In this document: one piece after another, positions 46,641 to 56,063 of the stretch
Layout of the letters: every line of letters starts with the position of its first letter
How positions within the stretch are numbered: the first letter of the stretch is position 1
DNA from: ASV31 sp965229765
GTDB lineage: Bacteria; Pseudomonadota; Alphaproteobacteria; Rhodobacterales; Rhodobacteraceae
Length of the DNA: 64,000 bases
NCBI GenBank assembly: GCA_965229765.1
Contig: CBDDJT010000002.1
Coordinates: forward strand, 806,001 to 870,000
Direction: 5' to 3'
Notes under the pieces: generated by a model
Database searches by the model: none
Told to the model about the DNA's origin: nothing
Seen by the model: the letters and a program-made list of their open reading frames with translations, nothing else
Translations under genes and position numbers: made by a program

Positions 46641-47573
46641 TCACGTCTCGGGCGGTTCGGGGACGACGGGGCGGCGGGATTTCTGACGCTCTCTCCACAC
46701 GATCAGGAGGCCGCCCGCGATGATGAGGAGCGCGCCGGGGAAGAGATCGTCTATGGGCGCCTCTCCGAAGAAGATCCAGCCCAGCAGGAACGAGATCGGG
46801 ATGGCGAAATAGGTGAAGGGGGCAAGGTCTGCCTGCTCTGCCATGCGGTAGGCCACGACGACGCAGAGCACCGCGAGGCCGCCGAGCGAGCCCATCAGGG
46901 CGATCCAGCCGAAATCCGCCCATGAGACGATGGGGGTGAAGCCGCCCAGCGCGAGGGCGAAGATGACGCCCCCCACGGCAGAGGTGCCGGAGGCGTAGAT
47001 GTTGAGAAGCGGGCTGGGCACGTCGGGATCCATCAGCCGCGCGGTCACGCCGTTCAGCGCATAGAGGAACGCGGCCCCCACCGGCAGCAGCGCGGCCCAC
47101 TGGAAGCTGTCGCTGCCGGGCTGGGTGACGAGGACGACGCCGGCAAAGCCGATCAGGACGGCGCCCCAGCGGACGGGGCCCACGCGCTCTTTCAGCAGGG
47201 GCACGGCGAGGGCGGTCATGAAGATGGCGTTGGCGTTCGAGATGGTGGTGGCGGTGGCGAAGGGGATCAGCGCCAGCGCGGTGTAGAACATGTACTGGGC
47301 GAAGATGATGAAGCTGCCGCGAAAGAGGCCAAGCTTCCACTGGCGGATGCGCCAGGGCCGGCCGGCGGCGTGCCACGACGGGGTGGCGTAGAGCGCGACG
47401 AAGGCAGGGATCAGGGCGAAGAGGTTGCGGTAGGCGGACAGTTCCTCGGGGTCGTAGCGGGGGGACAGGTGCTTCACGATCAGCGCCATGAGCGCGAAGA
47501 GCGTCAGCGCAAGCAGGCTGAGAAGGATCGCGAGCAGGGTGCGGTCGGCCCGGACGGGCGCTGGGGTGATCAT
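46641..47573 (-). CDS. DMT superfamily (EamA) transporter
   Basis: 310 aa from ATG 47573. Ten membrane helices in two EamA repeats: first repeat includes LLALTLFALMALIVKHLSPRYDPEELSAYRNLFALIPAFVAL and WRIRQWKLGLFRGSFIIFAQYMFYTALALIPFATATTISNANAIFMTALAVPLLKERVGPVRWGAVLIGFAGVVLV; the second includes AGTSAVGG and YFAIPISFLLGWIFFGEAPI. Substrate unknown; S-adenosylmethionine carriers and amino-acid exporters occur in this family. Monocistronic. Confidence 0.88.
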   Translation of the reverse strand: MITPAPVRADRTLLAILLSLLALTLFALMALIVKHLSPRYDPEELSAYRNLFALIPAFVALYATPSWHAAGRPWRIRQWKLGLFRGSFIIFAQYMFYTALALIPFATATTISNANAIFMTALAVPLLKERVGPVRWGAVLIGFAGVVLVTQPGSDSFQWAALLPVGAAFLYALNGVTARLMDPDVPSPLLNIYASGTSAVGGVIFALALGGFTPIVSWADFGWIALMGSLGGLAVLCVVVAYRMAEQADLAPFTYFAIPISFLLGWIFFGEAPIDDLFPGALLIIAGGLLIVWRERQKSRRPVVPEPPET

Positions 47574-47629
47574 GGGATCGGGCGTAGGGTCTGCGCATCG
47601 GCTTGGCAAGCACGATGTGGCGGGGCATG

Positions 47630-47752
47630 AAAAGAGGGGCGCCCGAGGGCGCCCCCAGTCTCGCTGATCAGGCTCGTTCGTCGTACCGCCCGGTTTCTGC
47701 CTGCGGCCCGATCCGCGTCAGGGGGCGAGCGCACCCGCCCCGTGTGAGGGAG
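47630..47752 (-). ncRNA. Candidate small RNA between nrdJ and the DMT gene
   Basis: On the minus strand a -10-like TATAGT (complement of 47759-47764) is followed about 120 bases later by a textbook terminator: GGGGCGCC-CGAG-GGCGCCCC (complement of 47636-47655) and TCTTTT. The body holds several G+C-rich hairpins and no Shine-Dalgarno. No clear -35 box. It does not contain the signature loops of SRP RNA. Could instead be a terminator plus leader; transcription not proven. Confidence 0.4.
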
Positions 47753-47789
47753 GGCAAGACTATAGCGTCGCCCCACCCTGTCTGTTGGC

Positions 47790-47857
47790 GGGAAGGGGTT
47801 TCGAAACCCCTTCCCAACGTCCTTTCAAGGACGTTGGCCCCCGGCGGGAGCCGCCGG
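47790..47857 (-). terminator. Three consecutive hairpins behind nrdJ
   Basis: Reading along the nrdJ message: CCGGCGG-N3-CCGCCGG (complement of 47841-47857, three bases after the stop codon), AACGTCCTT/AAGGACGTT (47816-47835), and a perfect 26-base palindrome with arms GGGAAGGGGTTTC/GAAACCCCTTCCC (47790-47815). No U-run. Such a stack would terminate with low efficiency or block 3' exonucleases. Confidence 0.6.
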
Positions 47858-47859
47858 TT

Positions 47860-50800
47860 CTAGCTGCAGCCCGAGGTGGAGCCGCAGGTGTTGCACTTCA
47901 TGCAGGTGCCGTTGCGCACCAGCGTGTAGTTGCCGCATTCGCCGCAGGGGTCGCCTTCGTACCCCTGCATCCGCGCCTTGGCGCGGGCGTCGATGGCCAC
48001 AGTCCCCGTTGCCATCGCCGTTGTCGTGGTGGTCGTCACCGTCTCGGCCACTTCGGGCACGAGGGTGGCGAGCGCCGTCACCGGGTCGGCTGCGCCGCCC
48101 AGCGCCACGGCGCCCGAGTGCCCGCCTTGCAGCACCACCAGTTCCTGCGGCACCCGCTTGCGGGTGAAGCCGGCCGAGGCGACCTGCCGGAGCACGTCGA
48201 ACGGGTTGGCGGCGGCGCTGTTGGGCACCTCGGTGAAGTTGCGCTTGCCCTCTTCCTCGCCCCGGCCCAGTTCGTCGAAGGGGGTGCCTTCGGGCTTCAC
48301 ATGGGCCAGATCGGTGCGGTCGAGATAGCTGACGGCCAGTTCGCGGAAGATGTAGTCGAGGATCGAGGTCGCGTTCTTGATCGTCTCGTTGCCCTGTACC
48401 ACGCCCGCAGGTTCGAAGCGGGTGAAGGTGAAGGCCTCTACGAATTCCTCCAGCGGGACGCCGTATTGCAGGCCGACCGACACCGCGATGGCGAAGTTGT
48501 TCATCATCGCGCGGAAGCCGGCGCCTTCCTTGTGCATGTCGATGAAGATCTCGCCAAGGGTGCCGTCGCGGTATTCGCCGGTGCGCAGGTAGACCTTGTG
48601 CCCGCCCACGATGGCCTTTTGCGTATAGCCACGGCGGCGTTCGGGCATCTTTTCGCGGTGGCTTTTCACGATCTCCTTGACGATCACCTTTTCGACGATC
48701 TTCTCGGCCAGCACCTGCGCCTTTTGCTGGGGCGTGCCCGAGGCCAGAATTTCCTCTGCCTCTTCGTCATCCTCGACAAGGGCCGAGGCAAGCGGCTGGC
48801 TGAGCTTGGAGCCGTCGCGGTAGAGCGCATTGGCCTTGACGCCCAGCGACCAGCTGAGTTCGTAGGCGGCCTGGCAATCCTCGATGCTGGCATCGTTGGG
48901 CATGTTGATCGTCTTGGAGATCGCGCCCGAGATGAAGCTTTGCGCTGCGGCCATCATGGTGATGTGGCTGTTGACGCCAAGGAAGCGCTTGCCCTTCTTG
49001 CCGCAGGGGTTGGCGCAGTCGAACACGTGGTAGTGCGCCGGGTCGAGGTGCGGCGCGCCTTCGAGCGTCATCGTCCCGCAGACATGGTCGTTGGCCGCGT
49101 CCACGGCCGTCTTCGGGAACCCCAGATGCTTGAGCATGTCGAAGGTGGGATCGGCCAGCCTTTCGGCGGGAATGCCAAGGGTTTCGCGGCAGAACGCCTC
49201 TCCAAGGGTCCACTGGTTGAAGACGAAGCGGATGTCGAAGGCCGAGGGCAGCGCGGCCTCGATCTTGTCGATTTCCGCCTGTCCGAAACCGTGGCCCACA
49301 AGCGAGGTGTGGTTGATGCCCGGCGCGTTGCCAAGCGTGGCGTGACCGACGGCGTAGGAGACGATCTCTTCGATCTGGGAGGAGGAATACCCGAGCGTTT
49401 CCAGCGCCGCCGGCACCGAGCGGTTGATGATCTTGAAGTAACCACCGCCCGCCAGCTTCTTGAACTTCACAAGCGCGAAGTCCGGTTCGATGCCTGTCGT
49501 GTCACAGTCCATGACCAGCCCGATCGTGCCGGTCGGCGCGATCACGGTGGCCTGAGCATTGCGGTAGCCGTGGATTTCCCCAAGGCGCAGCGCTTCGTCC
49601 CAGGACGCGGCGGCCAGGTCGGCCAGGCGCGTGTCGGGACAATTCGCCTGGTCGAGCGGCACCGGCTTGACCGCCAGCGCCTCGTATCCGTCGACCATCC
49701 CGTGGGCGGCCGTGCGGTGGTTGCGGATCACCCGCAGCATGTGGTCGCGGTTGCGCGCGTAGCCGGCGAAGGGCCCAAGCTCTCCGGCGATCTCGGCGGA
49801 GGTGGCATAGGCGGTGCCCGTCATCAGCGCGGTGAGCGCCCCGCAAAGCGCGCGGCCTTCGTCGCTGTCATAGCCAAGCCCCATGTTCATCAGCAGGCCG
49901 CCGATGTTGGCATAGCCGAGGCCCAGCGTCCGGAACTCGTAGCTGAGCTGCGCGATTTCCTTCGACGGGAACTGGGCCATGGTGACGCTGATCTCCAGCG
50001 TCAGGGTCCAGAGCCGCGTGGCGTGCATGTATTCCTCGGCCTGGAACTGGCCGTCGCGGTAGAACGTCAGCAGGTTCATGGACGCAAGGTTGCAGGCCGT
50101 GTCGTCGAGGAACATGTATTCCGAGCAGGGGTTCGAGCCACGGATCGCGCCGTCCTCGGGGCAGGTGTGCCATGCGTTGACGGTGTCGTGAAACTGGATG
50201 CCCGGATCGGCGCAGGCCCAGGCGGCGTGGCCGATCTGTTCCCAAAGCTCGCGCGCCTTGATGGTCTTGGCGACCTTGCCGTCGGTGCGGCGCAGAAGCT
50301 CCCAGTTCGCATCGTCGCGGACAGCCTGCAGGAAGGCGTCGGTCACGCGGACCGAGTTGTTCGAGTTCTGGCCCGAGACGGTGGAATAGGCTTCGCTGTC
50401 CCAATCCGTGTCGTAGGTGGGAAACTCGATCGAGGCATAGCCCTGGCGGGCGTATTGCAGGACGCGGTTGATGTAGGTTTCCGGGATCGCGACCTTCTTG
50501 GCGGCGCGGATCGCGGTTTTCAGGGTATCGTTGGCCTTGGGGTCGGTGGCGTCCTCGGCCTTGCCGTCCCATGTGCGGATCGCGGCGAAGATCTCGTTCA
50601 GCTGGCGCTCGTGCATCTTGGAGCCGGCGACGAGGCTTGCCACCTTCTGTTCCTCGATGACCTTCCAGTTGATGAACTGCTCGATGTCGGGATGGTCGAC
50701 ATCGCAGATCACCATCTTGGCGGCGCGGCGCGTGGTGCCGCCCGACTTGATCGCGCCCGCCGCGCGGTCGCCGATGCGCAGGAAGCCCATGAGGCCCGAC

Positions 50801-51552
50801 GACTTGCCGCCGCCCGAGAGCTTCTCTCCTTCGGCCCGGAGGCTGGAGAAGTTGGTGCCGGTGCCCGAGCCATACTTGAACAGGCGTGCCTCGCGCACCC
50901 AGAGGTCCATGATGCCGCCCTCGTTCACCAGGTCATCGGCGACGGACTGGATGAAGCAGGCGTGCGGCTGCGGGTGTTCGTAGGCGGATTTCGACTTGGT
51001 CAGCTTGCCGGTCTTGTAGTCGACATAGAAATGGCCCTGTCCGGGGCCGTCGATGCCATAGGCCCAGTGCAGGCCGGTGTTGAACCACTGCGGGCTGTTG
51101 GGCGCGGCGCGCTGGGTTGCCAGCATGTGGCGCATCTCGTCGAAATAGGCGCGGGCGTCTTCCTCTGTCGAGAAGTAGCCGCCCTTCCAGCCCCAGTAGG
51201 CCCAGGCGCCGGCGAGGCGGTCGAACACCTGCTTGGACGAGGTCTCGCCGATGAAACGATCGTCTTCCGGCAGATCGGCCAGCGCGTCTGTGTCGGGGAC
51301 CGAGCGCCACAGGAATTCGGGCACGCCCTTTTCGCGCACGGTCTTCAGGCGGGCGGGCACGCCGGCCTTGCGGAAATACTTCTGGGCGATGACGTCAGAG
51401 GCCACCTGGCTCCAGCTTTGGGGAACTTCGACGGCATCGAGCTTGAAGACGACACTGCCATCGGGGTTACGGATTTCGGACGTCGCGGTCGTGAACGTGA
51501 TGCCTGCGTAGGCGTCTGTGCCTGCCTTGGTGAACTGTCTTTCGATTTTCAT
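47860..51552 (-). CDS. nrdJ: Adenosylcobalamin-dependent (class II) ribonucleoside-diphosphate reductase
   Basis: 1230 aa from ATG 51552 (MKIERQFTKAGTDAYAGI). Reduces ribonucleotides to deoxyribonucleotides using a B12-derived radical. Typical parts: FSSLRAEGEKLSGGGKSSGLMGFLRIGDRAAGAIKSGGTTRRAAKM, RGSNPCSEYMFLDDTACNLASMNL (active-site Cys region), ATVIAPTGTIGLVMDCDTTGIEPDFALVKFKKLAGGGYFKIIN, and C-terminal CGECGNYTLVRNGTCMKCNTCGSTSGCS, a zinc-ribbon-like cysteine tail. Length is normal for the alphaproteobacterial long form. The upstream region has two NrdR-like boxes; I see no cobalamin riboswitch. Confidence 0.96.
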   Translation of the reverse strand: MKIERQFTKAGTDAYAGITFTTATSEIRNPDGSVVFKLDAVEVPQSWSQVASDVIAQKYFRKAGVPARLKTVREKGVPEFLWRSVPDTDALADLPEDDRFIGETSSKQVFDRLAGAWAYWGWKGGYFSTEEDARAYFDEMRHMLATQRAAPNSPQWFNTGLHWAYGIDGPGQGHFYVDYKTGKLTKSKSAYEHPQPHACFIQSVADDLVNEGGIMDLWVREARLFKYGSGTGTNFSSLRAEGEKLSGGGKSSGLMGFLRIGDRAAGAIKSGGTTRRAAKMVICDVDHPDIEQFINWKVIEEQKVASLVAGSKMHERQLNEIFAAIRTWDGKAEDATDPKANDTLKTAIRAAKKVAIPETYINRVLQYARQGYASIEFPTYDTDWDSEAYSTVSGQNSNNSVRVTDAFLQAVRDDANWELLRRTDGKVAKTIKARELWEQIGHAAWACADPGIQFHDTVNAWHTCPEDGAIRGSNPCSEYMFLDDTACNLASMNLLTFYRDGQFQAEEYMHATRLWTLTLEISVTMAQFPSKEIAQLSYEFRTLGLGYANIGGLLMNMGLGYDSDEGRALCGALTALMTGTAYATSAEIAGELGPFAGYARNRDHMLRVIRNHRTAAHGMVDGYEALAVKPVPLDQANCPDTRLADLAAASWDEALRLGEIHGYRNAQATVIAPTGTIGLVMDCDTTGIEPDFALVKFKKLAGGGYFKIINRSVPAALETLGYSSSQIEEIVSYAVGHATLGNAPGINHTSLVGHGFGQAEIDKIEAALPSAFDIRFVFNQWTLGEAFCRETLGIPAERLADPTFDMLKHLGFPKTAVDAANDHVCGTMTLEGAPHLDPAHYHVFDCANPCGKKGKRFLGVNSHITMMAAAQSFISGAISKTINMPNDASIEDCQAAYELSWSLGVKANALYRDGSKLSQPLASALVEDDEEAEEILASGTPQQKAQVLAEKIVEKVIVKEIVKSHREKMPERRRGYTQKAIVGGHKVYLRTGEYRDGTLGEIFIDMHKEGAGFRAMMNNFAIAVSVGLQYGVPLEEFVEAFTFTRFEPAGVVQGNETIKNATSILDYIFRELAVSYLDRTDLAHVKPEGTPFDELGRGEEEGKRNFTEVPNSAAANPFDVLRQVASAGFTRKRVPQELVVLQGGHSGAVALGGAADPVTALATLVPEVAETVTTTTTTAMATGTVAIDARAKARMQGYEGDPCGECGNYTLVRNGTCMKCNTCGSTSGCS

Positions 51553-52139
51553 CGTGTGGGTGTCCCGTTCTTCATTTCCTGCCCGGGTCCCCGGTTTGTC
51601 CGAGGCTCCCGAAGTTACGCCGCCGATCCGGCAAGCGCCGGGCATGACTCCTCGATGCCGACCCGCGTCGCGCGGGCAAGCTGGCGCACATGATGTGGCC
51701 TTGTTTTGAGTGAGTGTCCTGTCCCTTTGCCCGTCCGCGCCACTAAATCTTGTGGTCTTGGTGTCGGCCAGCACAAGGTGACGTAGGATGACCGGTATGG
51801 TCAACGAAAATTTTTGGGGGGTTGCCCGGTTTTTGTGGTTGACGTGAGGGGCCTGAAATGACCCGGCCATGACGGAGATTTGATTCATTTTCGTGACAGG
51901 CGCGGGGTCGACCAAAGGAGCGCCGGAAAAACCGTTTGGACGTCAAAGGGTTGTCAGAGACAGGGCAGTCCGGAGTGAGGTTCGGCGTGGCAAGGATGGT
52001 CCGTGCGAGCCGTGGGGACGGGCCAGAAAAAATACTGCATCTTGTGGGTCGCAAATGCAACATCGCTAGATACGGCATGGGCAGGTATGGACCACGCGCC
52101 ATTGCGCCCGTGGCGGCGCGGCGGATCACATTGAGGGAA
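51553..52139. other. Intergenic region with nrdJ control sequences
   Basis: 587 bases between nrdJ and tRNA-Pro without a credible gene. On the nrdJ strand it holds the long 5' leader (about 180 bases), NrdR-like boxes and TTGACC (complement of 51799-51804) as a possible -35. The part 51850-52139 has no recognisable element other than being 3' of the tRNA. Confidence 0.5.
51740..51786 (-). promoter_or_regulatory. Two NrdR-box-like sites upstream of nrdJ
   Basis: CCACAAGATTTAGTGG (complement of 51740-51755) closely follows the NrdR dyad pattern C-CAC-wA-x-AT-x-T-wGTGg. Exactly 31 bases upstream is CTACGTCACCTTGTGC (complement of 51771-51786), a weaker match. NrdR binds tandem boxes spaced by three helical turns and represses ribonucleotide reductase genes when dATP is high, so spacing supports function. 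Confidence 0.6.
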
Positions 52140-52216
52140 TGGTCGGGGCGATAGGATTCGAACCTACGACCTACGGTACCCAAAACCGTCGCGCTACCAG
52201 GCTGCGCCACGCCCCG
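52140..52216 (-). tRNA. tRNA-Pro (anticodon TGG)
   Basis: 77 bases including an encoded CCA. Acceptor CGGGGCG pairs with CGCCCCG; D arm GCGCAGCCTGGTAGCGC; anticodon stem-loop ACGGT-TTTGGGT-ACCGT with TGG; T arm CGTAGGTTCGAATCCTATCG contains GTTCGAATC. All four arms fold. Reads CCN proline codons, chiefly CCA/CCG. Confidence 0.96.
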
Positions 52217-52256
52217 ACGGCATGGGCATATCCGCCCTTGGCGGGCTTGAAAAGGC

Positions 52257-52736
52257 TTAACCGATCACGCAGGCCCACGCGGCGACGGATGCGTCAATGC
52301 TGGGGTGGCGCACCTCGGTTCCCACGTCGATGCCAAGGCGCGCGGAAAGCCCGCCGTTTATTTCGAGCACATACTGGATGTCTGCGCCGCCGAAGATCGG
52401 GGTTTCGTCAAGCGGAATGGCGTTTTCGTGGATGTTCCGCACGACACCGTCCGAACCGATGAAGATCATGTCGAGCGGAATGAGCGTGTTGCGCATCCAG
52501 AACGACACGCTTTGCGCACGGGGATAGACAAAGATCATGCCAGCGAACATCGGCATGATTTCGCGGAACATCAGCCCACGCCGCTGTTCCTCGAAATCGT
52601 CGGCCACCTCTACGGTGAAGCGGGCGCTGCCCCATTCGCCCCGCAGGTCCAGGACATCGTCACGACATTCCGCCAGCGATGCGGCGGGCCAGAGCGCCGC
52701 TGCGACTGCCAGCGCGAGATACCTACGGTGTCTCAA
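52257..52736 (-). CDS. DUF192 family exported protein
   Basis: 159 aa. Signal peptide MRHRRYLALAVAAALWPAASLAECRDD, then the DUF192 core FTVEVADDFEEQRRGLMFREIMPMFAGMIFVYPRAQSVSFWMRNTLIPLDMIFIGSDGVVRNIHENAIPLDE. The family forms a small beta-barrel of unknown periplasmic function. It overlaps the end of the cold-shock gene by 14 bases and is probably cotranscribed with it. Confidence 0.9.
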   Translation of the reverse strand: MRHRRYLALAVAAALWPAASLAECRDDVLDLRGEWGSARFTVEVADDFEEQRRGLMFREIMPMFAGMIFVYPRAQSVSFWMRNTLIPLDMIFIGSDGVVRNIHENAIPLDETPIFGGADIQYVLEINGGLSARLGIDVGTEVRHPSIDASVAAWACVIG

Positions 52737-53262
52737 CCTTGTTTACCGCCATGTCCCAGGCCAGAACCTGCGCCGCCATGCGCCCGCGCCGGCCCTCGAT
52801 CACGCGGAGCGCAACCGCCTCGCCGGGCTGAAGGTCAGCCAGCCCCGAGCGGCGCAACACCTCTATATGGATGAAGATATCCTCGGAGAAGCCGAAAATG
52901 TTGGCAAAGCCGAAGCCCTTTCCCTTGTCGAACCATTTGACACGACCCGGCTGCATCTCGATGGTTTCGATCTGCATCGCCGTTTCGGCAGGGATATCTT
53001 CGAGCGGGATAAGGCCGTCGTCGACGGGCGGCTCGATATCGACGATCTCGATCGCCTGTTCGCCCCGCGTCGTACGCTGCGCGCGCAACGAAATTCGCGC
53101 CCCGTCAGCAACGGAGCTTTGGCCGAAATTACGTAGAACGTTGGCGTGCAACAAGATATCCGGCCCGCCTTCGTCGGGGACGACAAAACCAAACCCTTTT
53201 GCAGGATCGAACCATTTCACCTGCCCTGCGACGAGGCGCGACTCGCCGTTTTCATCCGTCAT
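52723..53262 (-). CDS. Cold-shock protein with two CSD domains
   Basis: 179 aa from ATG 53262. First CSD: GQVKWFDPAKGFGFVVPDEGGPDILLHANVLRNFGQ; second: GRVKWFDKGKGFGFANIFGFSEDIFIHIEVLRRSG. Both keep RNP1 (KGFGFV/A) and RNP2 (DILLHA, DIFIHI) residues for single-stranded nucleic acid binding. Two-domain CspD-like proteins of this length are typical of alphaproteobacteria. Probably an RNA chaperone. A 133-base spacer separates it from pdxH. Confidence 0.9.
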   Translation of the reverse strand: MTDENGESRLVAGQVKWFDPAKGFGFVVPDEGGPDILLHANVLRNFGQSSVADGARISLRAQRTTRGEQAIEIVDIEPPVDDGLIPLEDIPAETAMQIETIEMQPGRVKWFDKGKGFGFANIFGFSEDIFIHIEVLRRSGLADLQPGEAVALRVIEGRRGRMAAQVLAWDMAVNKVETP

Positions 53263-53395
53263 GTAGTCAGTCTTTCCCAGTGTTCGCAGCATCGCCCTGT
53301 ATACCCGCAGACGCACCCCACCGACGTGCAATTACAGGAGACTCGGGCAAAATTCAGACAGATGCAAGCCCCATGTCATTCGCGAAGCGCGAACG

Positions 53396-54001
53396 TCATG
53401 GGTTCAAACGCTGTATTTCCCATTTTCCGTCAAGGGATTGGCGGCTCCAGCGAAATCTGTCGTGCAATCGGTATTCGCCATCGGCCCAGAATTCGATCTC
53501 CAGCGGGCGGATCCGAAAGCCGCCCCAGAATGGAGGACGCGCGGGGCGGGGACCGTGCCGCAGCGTCACTTTCGCAACTTCGGCGACCAGCGCCGCGCGC
53601 GAAGACAACGGTTGCGACTGATGCGAGGCCCAGGCGCCGAGACGGCTTTGCAGCGCACGCGAGGCATAATAGGCATCCGCCGTCTCGCCCTCCTCACGCT
53701 CGACCAGCCCGCGCACGCGCACCTGACGGCGCAGCGATTTCCAGTGCAGGACGAAGGCCGCCTTGCCCGAGGCGGTGATCTCCTGCCCCTTCCGGCTGTC
53801 GTAATTGGTGTAGAAGACGAAGGCGTCGTGCTCGATGTCCTTCAGAAGCACGACGCGCACGTTGGGCAGACCATCCTGATCGACGGTGGCCAGCGCCATG
53901 GCGTTTGGGTCGTTCAATTCCTGCGGCGTCGCCTCTTCCAGCCAGGCGCGCGCCAGAGCGAAAGGGTCGTCACCGGCGAATATCCCGCCGCGGTCTGTCA
54001 T
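53396..54001 (-). CDS. pdxH: Pyridoxamine 5'-phosphate oxidase
   Basis: 201 aa. FMN-dependent oxidation of PNP/PMP to pyridoxal phosphate. Diagnostic parts: AMALATVDQDGLPNVRVVLLKDIEHDAFVFYTNYDSRKGQEI (FMN phosphate binding), FVLHWKSLRRQVRVRGLVERE, SRLGAWASHQSQPLSSR and C-terminal EFWADGEYRLHDRFRWSRQSLDGKWEIQRLNP. Divergent from fabI with 117 bases between. Confidence 0.95.
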   Translation of the reverse strand: MTDRGGIFAGDDPFALARAWLEEATPQELNDPNAMALATVDQDGLPNVRVVLLKDIEHDAFVFYTNYDSRKGQEITASGKAAFVLHWKSLRRQVRVRGLVEREEGETADAYYASRALQSRLGAWASHQSQPLSSRAALVAEVAKVTLRHGPRPARPPFWGGFRIRPLEIEFWADGEYRLHDRFRWSRQSLDGKWEIQRLNP

Positions 54002-54118
54002 GCGGTCTCTCCTGTCGTGACTCGGGCGAAGCCGGACCGTTCCCGTCCGCCGCCCTTGATGCGCCGCGGGGAATGGCCTAAACGCCTAGCCCAACAGAGA
54101 ATGGTGGAGGGGCGGCGG

Positions 54119-54925
<807 letters not shown>

Positions 54926-54935
54926 GGGTCCCGCA

Positions 54936-55541
54936 ATGGGCTGGGAGCATGTGCTGGCGTTCAACCTGACGCTTCTGGCCGCGATCGCAAGCCCCGGCCC
55001 CTCGCTTTTGTTCCTGACGCGCACCAGCATGGCCGAGGGCCGTGGCGCAGGCATCGCCGCGGCGCTGGGCCTTGGGCTGATGGCGGCGGTGTGGACGGGT
55101 GCGGCATTGTTGGGGCTGAACGCGCTTTTCGCGCTGTTTCCCTGGGCCTACGCGGCGGTCAAGACGGTGGGCGCGGCCTACCTGATCTGGATCGCGGTGC
55201 AGACCTGGCGGCACGCGCGCCAGCCGGTCACCGGCGGGGCGGAGGCGGCGCATGGACGGTATTTCCGGCAAGGGCTTCTGGTGAACCTTGCCAATCCCAA
55301 GTCGGTGCTGTTCGCCGGCGCGGTGATCGTCGTGGTCTTTCCCGAGGGCCTGAGCGCGGGCGAGAAGGCGTTCATCTTCGCCAACCATCTGCTGGTAGAG
55401 TGGCTCGTCCAGCCCGCGCTGGCGGTTCTTCTGTCCACGGCTGCGGTGCGGCGGCGCTATCTGGGGGCCAAGCATGTGCTGGACCGGATCGCCGCCACAG
55501 TTCTTGGCGCGCTGGGGCTGCGCCTGCTGATCGAAAGGTAA
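54936..55541 (+). CDS. LysE/RhtB family amino-acid exporter
   Basis: 201 aa. Six-helix LysE fold: VLAFNLTLLAAIASPGPSLLFLTRTSMAEGRGAGIAAALGLGLMAAVWTGAALLGLNALF contains the family PGP motif, then FRQGLLVNLANPKSVLFAGAVIVVVFP with the second conserved NPK motif. Substrate cannot be told from sequence. Eleven bases after fabI. Confidence 0.9.
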   Translation: MGWEHVLAFNLTLLAAIASPGPSLLFLTRTSMAEGRGAGIAAALGLGLMAAVWTGAALLGLNALFALFPWAYAAVKTVGAAYLIWIAVQTWRHARQPVTGGAEAAHGRYFRQGLLVNLANPKSVLFAGAVIVVVFPEGLSAGEKAFIFANHLLVEWLVQPALAVLLSTAAVRRRYLGAKHVLDRIAATVLGALGLRLLIER

Positions 55542-55544
55542 CAA

Positions 55545-56051
55545 ATGATGACCGACCGTCTGCCGCACGAGAAGGGGTTTCACGTCAGTTGGGACCAGAT
55601 CCACCGCGACAGCCGCGCGCTGGCGTGGCGGCTGGATGGAAAGGGGCCCGAGGACGGCGGCTGGCGCGGGCTGGTCGCGATCACGCGCGGCGGCATGGCG
55701 CCGGCGATGATCGTCAGCCGGGAACTGGACATCCGCACCGTCGATACCATCAGCGTCAAGAGCTATGACCACCAGTCGCAGATCGAGGCGCGGGTTCTGA
55801 AGGCGCCGGACGCCGCGTTGATGGGCGATGGCGAAGGCATCCTGATCGTCGATGATCTGGTCGACACCGGCAAGACGCTGGAACTGGTGCGCAGGCTTTA
55901 CCCCAAGGCGCATTTCGCGACGGTCTATGCCAAGCCGCAGGGCCGGGACATGGTGGACACCTTCATCACCGAGGTGAGCCAGGACACCTGGATCTTCTTT
56001 CCCTGGGACATGGCGCTGCAATACGTCGAACCCTACCGTGCCGGCGGCTGA
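55545..56051 (+). CDS. gpt: Xanthine-guanine phosphoribosyltransferase
   Basis: 168 aa. Salvage of xanthine and guanine with PRPP. GLVAITRGGMAPAMIVSRELDIRTVDTISVKSYDHQ and the PRPP loop GILIVDDLVDTGKT (about residues 97-110) are diagnostic; WIFFPWDMALQYVEPY ends the protein. ATGATG start three bases after lysE. Confidence 0.94.
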   Translation: MMTDRLPHEKGFHVSWDQIHRDSRALAWRLDGKGPEDGGWRGLVAITRGGMAPAMIVSRELDIRTVDTISVKSYDHQSQIEARVLKAPDAALMGDGEGILIVDDLVDTGKTLELVRRLYPKAHFATVYAKPQGRDMVDTFITEVSQDTWIFFPWDMALQYVEPYRAGG

Positions 56052-56063
56052 GGCGCGTCACGC

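Noticed and set aside
47630..47752. SRP (4.5S) or 6S RNA identity for the small RNA candidate
   Set aside because: The conserved GGAAG-type loop of SRP RNA and the open bubble of 6S RNA are not recognisable.
47785..51693. Long plus-strand open frame opposite nrdJ (1302 codons)
   Set aside because: nrdJ on the minus strand is unmistakable; the antisense frame has no ribosome site and no family resemblance.
51553..51900. Cobalamin riboswitch in front of nrdJ
   Set aside because: No B12-box or the long conserved core can be seen; only NrdR-like boxes are supported.
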